Assembly: GCA_023135995.1 (NCBI GenBank)
Contig: JAGLRY010000019.1
Span: 1 to 6,066, forward strand
Direction of reading: 5' to 3'
DNA: 6,066 nucleotides
Source of the DNA: Candidatus Aminicenantota bacterium
GTDB taxonomy: Bacteria > Acidobacteriota > Aminicenantia > Aminicenantales > Aminicenantaceae
Shown here: positions 1 through 6,066 of the stretch, in pieces
Numbering within the stretch: position 1 is the stretch's first letter
Layout of the letters: every line of letters begins with the position of its first letter
Translations under genes and position numbers: made by a program
The notes under the pieces: generated by a model
What the model saw: the letters and a program-made list of their open reading frames with translations, nothing else
Databases searched by the model: none
Told to the model about the DNA's origin: nothing

Positions 1-35
1 GGGTTGGCTCGTGAATAATCCAGGTAGAGTGAATC

Positions 36-64
36 TTGCGCTAAATAGTTGAAAGTGATATAAG
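36..64 (+). promoter_or_regulatory. Candidate sigma70-type promoter upstream of the S9 peptidase gene
   Basis: A TTGCGC hexamer (36-41, three of six matches to TTGACA) lies 17 bases before TATAAG (59-64, five of six matches to TATAAT). A TG pair at 56-57 gives an extended -10 element. Transcription would begin near base 71 and leave a leader of about 110 bases before the ATG at 180. A second, overlapping candidate is TTGAAA (49-54) with TAGATA (73-78) at an 18-base spacing; its -35 is better but its -10 is poorer. This is sequence matching only, and the sigma factor consensus of this organism is unknown. Confidence 0.4.
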
Positions 65-129
65 CATTTGTCTAGATAAAATTCATGTGCCGCGTACTAA
101 GCATCCTTTCACGGTCTTTATCCACGTCT

Positions 130-172
130 CTTTTCCAAAGGACAAATCATGCCAATGTTTTTTTTGGAGAGG
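130..172 (+). promoter_or_regulatory. Predicted leader hairpin covering the ribosome binding site of the S9 gene
   Basis: Bases 130-142 can pair without a bulge with bases 160-172. This gives 13 pairs, nine Watson-Crick and four G-U, closing a 17-base loop (143-159). The 3' arm contains the whole GGAGAGG Shine-Dalgarno sequence (166-172), so a folded leader would hide it from the ribosome. The pairing is read directly from the sequence. A regulatory role is inference, because the arms are A/U-rich, pyrimidine-rich stretches that could pair by chance. Confidence 0.3.
166..172 (+). promoter_or_regulatory. Ribosome binding site that fixes the S9 peptidase start
   Basis: GGAGAGG sits seven bases before the ATG at 180. 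It decides the start: the frame stays open upstream to a GTG at 87, but that codon has no purine-rich motif in front of it, and its extra 31 residues would bury the signal peptide. Confidence 0.75.
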
Positions 173-179
173 TATCCAA

Positions 180-3038
180 ATGTATCTAAAACAACGAACA
201 AAAATAGCGTTTCTTTTCCTTCTTTGTACATGTGTGTTGGCTCTCGGTTTTTCGGGTGAAAACCAGCAGAAGAAGGCCTTGACCTACAAAGACATGATGC
301 AGTTCAAGAATATCCGGAATCCTGTGATCTCAGAAGATGGGGCTTTTCTCACTTATGGCCTTCAACCCGATAGGGGGGATGGTGAAGCGCGAATTCATAA
401 CATCAAAGATGGCAAGGTATTCTCTGTCGAGCGAGGGAGTAATCCCAAAATTTCCAAGAATTCCAGATGGGTGGCCATGGTCATAAAACCCAGAGCCGTA
501 GAGATGGAAATGGCAAAAGAGAAAAAGCCAAAACAGGGAATGGCAGTCCTGAATGCACGAACAGGAAAGACGATCCAGTACGAAGAAGTCCAAAAATTCA
601 ATTTTTCTGATGACTCCCGATGGTTGGCTGTCCATGTTTTTAAAGAAGATAAAAAACCCGAGAACAAAGAAAGCCCGGATACAAAACAGAAATCGGAAGA
701 AGAAGACAAAAAGAAGAAAAAGAAAGATGAAACTCTGGGTAGCAAATTGGTCCTCCGAGATCTGGATTCGGGTAAAGATGTTTCCCTTCCCCATGTCTTA
801 TCCTTTGCGTTTGGCTGCGCTTCTGAATATTTGGTCTTTGCTGTTGCCGGGCCTGAGGGGAAAGATAACGGGCTTTATGTTATCAAGCTGGATGACAAAG
901 AGCTTTCCCAAAATCCCATTAAACAAGAGGCGAAAGCGCTCTACACAAACCTCTCCTGGACGAAGGAGGGAAGTTGGCTGGCCTTCTTAGAGGGGAAAGA
1001 CGAAAAGAATGTCAAAGGATTGGCCCATTCGCTCTGGGTCTGGGATGGGGCAAGCCAGAAAGTCAAACAGGCGGTCGCTCCCGAGGATATCCCAAAAAGC
1101 TGGCTGCTCCCCGAGAAGAACAACCTGTCCTGGAGTAAAGACGGCAAGCGTCTGTTCTTTGGTTTCAAGCCTGAGGAATTCTACACGGAAAACGAAGAAG
1201 AATCCCAAAAAGAGGAAGATCCTAAAGAAGACAAGGGTGAACTTGATCTTTTTGATTATGAACAGATCCTGAAAAAAAGGGAAGTGGATGTCTGGCACTG
1301 GAACGATCCTCTGATCGTCACAAACCAGAAAAAGACTTGGTCTCGGGTCAAGGATCAAACCTACCTTGCTGTTTATCACTTGGGGACAGATCAAATGGTT
1401 CAGCTCGCAGACAGAGAGATGCCCAATGTCCAACGAGCCGAGAATCCGGATTTTGCACTGGGCACCTCCAACGTTCCCTACAGGAAAGAGATCACCTGGT
1501 ATGGGGGGCTCCAGGATGTCTATGTCGTCAGCTTGAAGGATGGCTCCCGGAAAAAGGTCAATACGCGCCTCGACGAAAGTTATTCTCGTCCTACTGGTGA
1601 AAGCCATTTGTCTCTCTCTCCCAATGGGCGTTATGTCGTTTACTACAAAGACAAACACTGGTTTCTCTATGATGGGACAACAAGCTCTTCGCGAAACCTC
1701 ACACAAAATTTGGATGTCCCCTTTTTTGACGAAGATCATGACTATCCCCGGCCAGCTCCTGGATACAGAACAGCCGGATGGGTGGAGAATGACAAGGCCG
1801 TTTTGATCTATGACAAGTATGACATCTGGATGTTTTTCACAGCAACCGGAGAGGCCGTGAATGTCACCGAAGGATTGGGCAGAGAGACCCATATGACCTT
1901 CCGGGTCATTCATGTCGATCCAGAACAAAGATTTTTCTCTAAAACGCAACATCTCCTTCTTTCGGCCTATCACAACCTCGATAAGCACCATGGTTTCTAC
2001 ACATGCCGTTTGGGTCAGCCGGGTGTGAGTAAGCTTCTGGATGAACCAAAGAAATTCAGCTTCAAGGCGAAAGCTGAGAAGGCAGACACCATTCTATACA
2101 CTAGGGAAAGCTACACCGAATATCCTGACCTCTGGATCAGTGATTTGAAGTTCAAATCTCCAAGAAAGATCACGGAAACAAATCCTCAGATCAAAGATTT
2201 TGCGTGGGGCAGCGCCGAACTCGTGGAATGGCGGAGTGTGGACGGTATCCCTCTCCAGGGTGTGCTCATCAAACCGGGCAATTACGAGCCGGGAAAACGG
2301 TATCCTGTGGTTGTGTATTTTTATCGGTTTTTCTCGCAGCGGCTTCATGAGTTCAACCAGGTTGTTGTGAATCATCGCCCGTGTTTTCCACTCTATGCGA
2401 GCAATGGGTATGCGGTTTTCCTCCCGGATGTCCGGTTTGATATCGGCCATCCTGGATATTCGGCGACCAAGTGTCTAGTGCCGGGCATTCAAAAACTCGT
2501 GGACATGGGAATTGCCGACCCAGATGCCATCGGTCTTCACGGCCATTCCTGGAGTGGTTACCAAACAGCCTTTGTGATCACCCAGACAGACATATTTGCC
2601 TGTGCCATAGCCGGAGCGCCCGTGTCCAACATGACCAGCGCCTACAGCGGGATCCGGTGGCAGAGTGGTCTGGCACGGCAGATGCAGTATGAGCAGCAGC
2701 AGAGCCGTATCGGCGGCAGCCTGTGGGAGTACCCGGAACGTTATATCGAGAATTCTCCTGTTTTCTTTGCTGACAGGATAAACACCCCACTGCTCATCCA
2801 GTTCGGGGATGAAGACGGAGCTGTCCCCTGGTATCAGGGTATCGAGCTCTATCTCGCCATGCGACGCCTCGAGAAGGATTGTGTTTTTCTCCAGTACCGT
2901 AAAGAGCCCCATCATTTGAAGAAGTATGCCAACAAACTGGATTACACCATCAAGATGATGGAGTACTTCGACCACTACCTCAAAGGAGAACCGGCTCCAG
3001 ATTGGATCACGAAGGGCATTCCCTACAGAGGAAAATAA
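180..3038 (+). CDS. Secreted S9 family serine peptidase (prolyl oligopeptidase/dipeptidyl-peptidase type)
   Basis: The product has 952 residues, counted from the ATG at 180. Residues 1 to about 25 form a signal peptide: basic start (K4, R6, K8), hydrophobic core from I9 to about L22, and likely signal peptidase I cleavage near 23-26. I see no clear lipobox. Residues about 40-670 fit the N-terminal beta-propeller that filters substrates by size in this family. The alpha/beta-hydrolase domain follows from about 680. The catalytic triad is Ser790 in GHSWSGY, Asp879 in GDEDGAVPW and His911 in EPHHLKK. A tyrosine in YFY (near 713-715) may supply the oxyanion hole. The usual GxSxG elbow has Ser at its last position, before a Gly. 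Two charged stretches interrupt the propeller: a Lys/Glu-rich one at 156-183 with six consecutive lysines, and an acidic one at about 332-353. The family cleaves oligopeptides, often after proline; exact specificity cannot be read here. Length is normal for large bacterial S9 proteins. The M14 gene begins 40 bases downstream. Family assignment is firm; the subfamily is not. Confidence 0.93.
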   Translation: MYLKQRTKIAFLFLLCTCVLALGFSGENQQKKALTYKDMMQFKNIRNPVISEDGAFLTYGLQPDRGDGEARIHNIKDGKVFSVERGSNPKISKNSRWVAMVIKPRAVEMEMAKEKKPKQGMAVLNARTGKTIQYEEVQKFNFSDDSRWLAVHVFKEDKKPENKESPDTKQKSEEEDKKKKKKDETLGSKLVLRDLDSGKDVSLPHVLSFAFGCASEYLVFAVAGPEGKDNGLYVIKLDDKELSQNPIKQEAKALYTNLSWTKEGSWLAFLEGKDEKNVKGLAHSLWVWDGASQKVKQAVAPEDIPKSWLLPEKNNLSWSKDGKRLFFGFKPEEFYTENEEESQKEEDPKEDKGELDLFDYEQILKKREVDVWHWNDPLIVTNQKKTWSRVKDQTYLAVYHLGTDQMVQLADREMPNVQRAENPDFALGTSNVPYRKEITWYGGLQDVYVVSLKDGSRKKVNTRLDESYSRPTGESHLSLSPNGRYVVYYKDKHWFLYDGTTSSSRNLTQNLDVPFFDEDHDYPRPAPGYRTAGWVENDKAVLIYDKYDIWMFFTATGEAVNVTEGLGRETHMTFRVIHVDPEQRFFSKTQHLLLSAYHNLDKHHGFYTCRLGQPGVSKLLDEPKKFSFKAKAEKADTILYTRESYTEYPDLWISDLKFKSPRKITETNPQIKDFAWGSAELVEWRSVDGIPLQGVLIKPGNYEPGKRYPVVVYFYRFFSQRLHEFNQVVVNHRPCFPLYASNGYAVFLPDVRFDIGHPGYSATKCLVPGIQKLVDMGIADPDAIGLHGHSWSGYQTAFVITQTDIFACAIAGAPVSNMTSAYSGIRWQSGLARQMQYEQQQSRIGGSLWEYPERYIENSPVFFADRINTPLLIQFGDEDGAVPWYQGIELYLAMRRLEKDCVFLQYRKEPHHLKKYANKLDYTIKMMEYFDHYLKGEPAPDWITKGIPYRGK

Positions 3039-3067
3039 TCGTGAGTCGAAACGATATAATATCTGAT

Positions 3068-3073
3068 AGGAGG
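3068..3073 (+). promoter_or_regulatory. Ribosome binding site of the M14 peptidase gene
   Basis: A perfect AGGAGG lies five bases before the ATG at 3079 and supports that start over later in-frame ATG codons. It is stronger than the site of the third gene, whose start is doubtful. Confidence 0.85.
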
Positions 3074-3078
3074 ATAGA

Positions 3079-5613
3079 ATGAAACGGCAAAAATTCTTAT
3101 TCCTGATTGTGTCCCTTTCGCTCGTTGTGAGCACAGTGTTCTCTCAGGTCCCGAAGCCGGAAGATGTGCTGGGATTTAGGGTCGGGACCGATAGAAAAGT
3201 CGCGGGCATGTCTCAGATCATCGATTATTTTCATAAACTGGATAACACCAGCGACAGAGTTTTGGTCAAGGAAGTGGGAAAAACAACGGAAGGAAATCCC
3301 TTCATCGTGGCCTTCATCACCTCGAAGGAAAATCATAAAAACCTGGACAGGTACCGCAAGTATCAGCAGCTTCTTGCAGACCCCCGAAAAATTTCCGAAG
3401 AAGATGCACAGGGGATGATTTCAAAGGGCAAAGCCGTGGTAATGATCAATTGTTCCATCCACGCCTCTGAGATTGGGGCTGCTCAGATGTCCATGGAATT
3501 AGCCTATGACCTTGCAACAGACAACGATCCGACAACTCTACAGATCCTTGATAATGTCATCCTCCTGCTGGTGCCCATGCACAATCCGGATGGGATTCAG
3601 ATGGTCGTGGACTGGTACAAGAAAAATCTGGGGACAAAGTACGAAGGAGGCCGGATGCCCTGGCTCTACCACAAGTATGTGGGCCACGACAACAACAGAG
3701 ACTGGTACATGTTCACTCAGGTCGAATCCCGGCTGACACTCAAGGTGCATAATGCCTGGCATCCCCAGGTCATCGTTGACATGCACCAGATGGGGAACAC
3801 CGGGCCGAGGTTGTTTGTCCCTCCCTATGTGGATCCTTTTGAACCCAATGTCGACCCCATTCTCCGGCAGCAGGTGGCGATGATGGGCACATTCATCGCA
3901 ACGGAGTTGACCGCTCAAGGAAAGGCAGGTGTGGCTCATAGCACACGCTATGATGCCTGGACACCGGCTCGGGCTTATCATCATTATCATGGCGGTATCC
4001 GAATTTTGACCGAGGCGGCCAGTGTTAAATTTGCCACGCCCATCACGGTCAAACCCGAAGAGCTGCAGCCTGGCATGACAGAAGCTTCTGTGAAGATGCC
4101 GCTGCCGTGGATGGGGGGCAAATGGACACTGAGCGATATTGTGGACTATGACTATGCGGCCGCTAAAGCCGCTCTGACGAATGCCGCCGGGCTCAGGAAA
4201 AACTGGTTGCGCAATTTCTACAGGATCCATAAAAAGGCCGTCGATCCGAAAAAAACACCTTATGCATTTCTTGTTCCCGAGAAACAACGAGACCTGTCAA
4301 CAACGCTCAAAATGATGGAAGTCCTGATGTTAGGCGGTGTAGAAATTCACCGGGCCGAAAATTCTTTTGTCGCTGACAGTCATCAATATCCTGTGGGCAC
4401 TTTTATCGTTTTTTTGGCACAGCCCTATGGAGGGTTTGCTAAGACTCTCCTCGAAGTGCAGAAATATCCTGAGATTAGAGAAACACCCGGAGGACCTTTA
4501 AAAACTCCTTATGACGTCGTCGCTCACACACTGCCATTATTGATGGATGTAGACGTTGTCACGGTCGTAAAGCCCTTCAATGCGAAAGCCAAATTGATGG
4601 CTGAGCTTGAAAAGCCAAAGGGGACAATCGAAAAAACCGAGACCCCGATTGGTTTTGCTTGGGGACATTCAACCAATGATGATGTTGTTGCTCTGAATAG
4701 GTTGATGACAAAGGGGCATACAGTCTTCTGGAGTGCCGACCCATTCGATGATTCCGGGAAGTCCTATCCTGTGGGATCGATGGTGGTCCTCCAGAAGGAA
4801 GGGTTGGACGATGATTTAGAAAGTATCGTCAAGGACCTCCACGTGCAGTTTGAGGCGCTGAAGACCAAACCAACTGTCAAGGCCTTTCGTCTAAAGCCTG
4901 TTCGGTTGGGCCTTTATAAAAGCTGGACAGCCTCGATGGATGAAGGGTGGACACGATGGGTGCTGGAGCAGTACGAGTTTCCGCACATCAGTGTATTTGA
5001 TAAGGATATCAAAGAGGGGAATTTAGAGAAAAAATTTGATGTTTTACTCCTTCCTGATTTCAGGAGTTCTAAGGCCATCGCCGAGGGATTGTCAGATAAG
5101 GATGCTCCACCCGAGTATGCAGGAGGCATCGGAGAAGTGGGAGTGAAAAACATCAAAGAGTTTGTCCAGAAAGGGGGCACACTCATCACGCTGAATTCGG
5201 CGGCAGAATTCTGCATTCAACATCTCCACTTGGGCGTCCAGAACAGCGTGGCCGGAAAAGATCGGAAAGATTTTTATATTCCGGGTTCGATCCTCAAAGT
5301 CTTAAACAACCCCGATCATCCGATATCGTACGGATTCGGAAGAGACACAGCCATCTTTTTCCGCAGGAGTCCAGTTTTTGTCGTGAATGAGGGTGTCAGC
5401 GTTGCCAGGTATCCCGCTCAACCCTTTTTGAGCGGTTGGATCAACGGAGAAGACCTCCTCGTCGATAAATCGGCCATCGTGGATGTTCCTTATGAGAAAG
5501 GAAGAGTCATTCTTTTTGGCTTCCCTGTCCTCTACCGAGGCCAATCGCACGGCACCTTTAGATATCTCTTCAACGCCATCTACTATGGTGCCTCATTCTT
5601 AGCTGATTTATAA
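3079..5613 (+). CDS. Secreted M14 family zinc carboxypeptidase with C-terminal amidotransferase-like domain
   Basis: The product has 844 residues. Residues 1-22 are a signal peptide (basic MKRQK, hydrophobic core, probable cleavage after VFS, leaving Gln23). The M14 peptidase domain spans roughly 42-380. Zinc ligands are His128 and Glu131 in SIHASE and His236 in DMHQMG. HNPDG (168-172) and NNRDWY (205-210, Arg207 likely holding the substrate carboxylate) are typical family motifs. Glu312 in ILTEAAS fits the catalytic glutamate. All key residues are present, so an active metallopeptidase is expected. Residues about 605-835 look like a class I glutamine amidotransferase-type fold, as in other long M14 proteins; I see no nucleophile cysteine in a GxCxG elbow, so this part is probably structural or binding. 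The family removes C-terminal residues or splits peptide-like bonds, including in peptidoglycan stem peptides; the substrate here is unknown. The gene lies 40 bases after the S9 gene and 43 bases before the NamZ-like gene, probably in one operon. Confidence 0.92.
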   Translation: MKRQKFLFLIVSLSLVVSTVFSQVPKPEDVLGFRVGTDRKVAGMSQIIDYFHKLDNTSDRVLVKEVGKTTEGNPFIVAFITSKENHKNLDRYRKYQQLLADPRKISEEDAQGMISKGKAVVMINCSIHASEIGAAQMSMELAYDLATDNDPTTLQILDNVILLLVPMHNPDGIQMVVDWYKKNLGTKYEGGRMPWLYHKYVGHDNNRDWYMFTQVESRLTLKVHNAWHPQVIVDMHQMGNTGPRLFVPPYVDPFEPNVDPILRQQVAMMGTFIATELTAQGKAGVAHSTRYDAWTPARAYHHYHGGIRILTEAASVKFATPITVKPEELQPGMTEASVKMPLPWMGGKWTLSDIVDYDYAAAKAALTNAAGLRKNWLRNFYRIHKKAVDPKKTPYAFLVPEKQRDLSTTLKMMEVLMLGGVEIHRAENSFVADSHQYPVGTFIVFLAQPYGGFAKTLLEVQKYPEIRETPGGPLKTPYDVVAHTLPLLMDVDVVTVVKPFNAKAKLMAELEKPKGTIEKTETPIGFAWGHSTNDDVVALNRLMTKGHTVFWSADPFDDSGKSYPVGSMVVLQKEGLDDDLESIVKDLHVQFEALKTKPTVKAFRLKPVRLGLYKSWTASMDEGWTRWVLEQYEFPHISVFDKDIKEGNLEKKFDVLLLPDFRSSKAIAEGLSDKDAPPEYAGGIGEVGVKNIKEFVQKGGTLITLNSAAEFCIQHLHLGVQNSVAGKDRKDFYIPGSILKVLNNPDHPISYGFGRDTAIFFRRSPVFVVNEGVSVARYPAQPFLSGWINGEDLLVDKSAIVDVPYEKGRVILFGFPVLYRGQSHGTFRYLFNAIYYGASFLADL

Positions 5614-5656
5614 TTCATGGTTATGAACCAAATTCTATTTTCTTGGATTGTTTGAG

Positions 5657-6066
5657 ATGGCAATATTTTTGATCTTACCCCTTCTCTTTTTTCCATTTGC
5701 AGCTTCCTCATTGACCGCAGCTCCCCAGGTGAAGACGGGCCTGGAGAATCTTTTGGAGGATCACTTGGATCTGATCCAGGGAAAAAGACTTGGAGTTCTG
5801 GCCAATCAGACATCTGTGGATTCCAAAGGACGTCACATCGTAAAGCTTCTCTCTGAGCATGCACAAATCGTCACTGTTCTTTTCGGCCCCGAACATGGCT
5901 TTATGGGAAATGTGGAAGATGCTGCGTCGATCAGCGATTCCATCTATAAGGATATCCAGCTATACAGCCTTTATGGCGAATTCTTGGCTCCGACACCTGG
6001 TATGCTCAAGGATGTGGATGTGTTGGTGTACGACATCCAGGATGTGGGTGTCAAGTTCTACACGTT
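5657..6066 (+). CDS. namZ: NamZ/DUF1343 family exo-beta-N-acetylmuramidase, 3' end outside the window
   Basis: The first 136 codons are visible and the frame is still open at the window edge; family members are usually about 400 residues. Residues 1 to about 22 are hydrophobic and end in LTAA, which fits a signal peptide, although the usual basic start is missing. The mature part begins VKTGLENLL, followed by GKRLGVLANQT (42-52), FGPEHGF (76-82, the conserved PEHG motif probably belonging to the active site), YSLYG (103-107) and DVLVYDIQDVGVKFYT (121-136), all hallmarks of DUF1343, now glycoside hydrolase family 171. Known members (Bacillus subtilis YbbC/NamZ, Tannerella forsythia NamZ) release MurNAc from the non-reducing ends of peptidoglycan fragments. 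The ATG at 5657 has only a weak GGA (5645-5647) in front of it; TTG at 5648 is an alternative in-frame start. A stop at 5624-5626 prevents any longer reading in this frame. Its place after two secreted peptidases suggests shared use on cell-wall or protein debris. Confidence 0.88.
   Translation, partial: MAIFLILPLLFFPFAASSLTAAPQVKTGLENLLEDHLDLIQGKRLGVLANQTSVDSKGRHIVKLLSEHAQIVTVLFGPEHGFMGNVEDAASISDSIYKDIQLYSLYGEFLAPTPGMLKDVDVLVYDIQDVGVKFYT

Noticed and set aside
2..52. Possible tail of an upstream gene (open to TGA at 50-52; another frame stops at 16-18)
   Set aside because: At most 16 codons are visible and nothing in them identifies a protein.
87..179. Upstream extension of the S9 gene to a GTG at 87
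   Set aside because: There is no ribosome binding site before the GTG, and the added 31 residues would precede a normal signal peptide. The ATG at 180 has GGAGAGG at a good distance.
987..1991. A 334-codon open frame on the minus strand inside the S9 gene
   Set aside because: It lies wholly antisense to a gene with clear family motifs, and its translation shows no domain or signal I recognise. The same applies to the antisense frames at 2475-3134 and 3538-4287.
3038..3055. Small inverted repeat ATCGT/ACGAT after the S9 stop codon
   Set aside because: A five-pair stem with an eight-base loop and no T-run is too weak for a terminator.
3053..3063. Perfect TATAAT (3055-3060) inside an 11-base near-palindrome between the S9 and M14 genes
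   Set aside because: No -35-like hexamer is found 16-18 bases upstream (that stretch is A-rich coding end and stop codon), and the palindrome is too short and A/T-rich to claim as an operator.
5618..5630. Hairpin TGGTT-ATG-AACCA after the M14 stop codon
   Set aside because: Only five pairs with a three-base loop, no GC-rich stem and no clean run of T afterwards, so it is not a convincing terminator.

Overview
This window holds one short run of genes, all on the + strand, coding for secreted hydrolases. Two genes are complete and a third runs off the right edge. They are an S9 (prolyl-oligopeptidase/dipeptidyl-peptidase type) serine peptidase (180-3038), a large M14 zinc carboxypeptidase-family protein with a C-terminal amidotransferase-like domain (3079-5613), and the first 136 codons of a DUF1343/NamZ-type exo-beta-N-acetylmuramidase (from 5657). 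All three begin with a hydrophobic signal peptide, so the products should work in the periplasm or outside the cell.

Layout. Bases 1-179 are non-coding as far as I can see. They contain a plausible sigma70-type promoter (TTGCGC, 17-bp spacer, extended TGA-TATAAG) and a predicted hairpin that would cover the ribosome binding site of the first gene. The gaps between genes are 40 and 43 bases. I see no convincing terminator in either, so co-transcription as an operon is the simplest reading. No tRNA, rRNA, CRISPR array, insertion sequence or other mobile element was recognised. Long open frames on the minus strand are shadows of the real genes.

How the genes may work together (inference). The S9 enzyme would cut oligopeptides, the M14 enzyme would trim peptides or act on peptide side chains of cell-wall material, and the NamZ-like enzyme would remove terminal MurNAc from peptidoglycan fragments. 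Together this suggests scavenging of protein and dead cell-wall material rather than a defence or mobile system.

Organism. The base composition is moderate (near 50% GC by eye), the first two genes have good Shine-Dalgarno sequences, and the protein set is typical of peptide-degrading Gram-negative-type bacteria. The S9 protein resembles sequences I associate with Bacteroidota and with Acidobacteriota/Aminicenantes-like lineages. The strong AGGAGG sites make Bacteroidota less likely. This placement is tentative. I found no clear sign of an undescribed system. The most unusual points are a Gly-to-Ser change in the S9 nucleophile elbow, the hairpin over the first ribosome binding site, and the uncertain start of the third gene.
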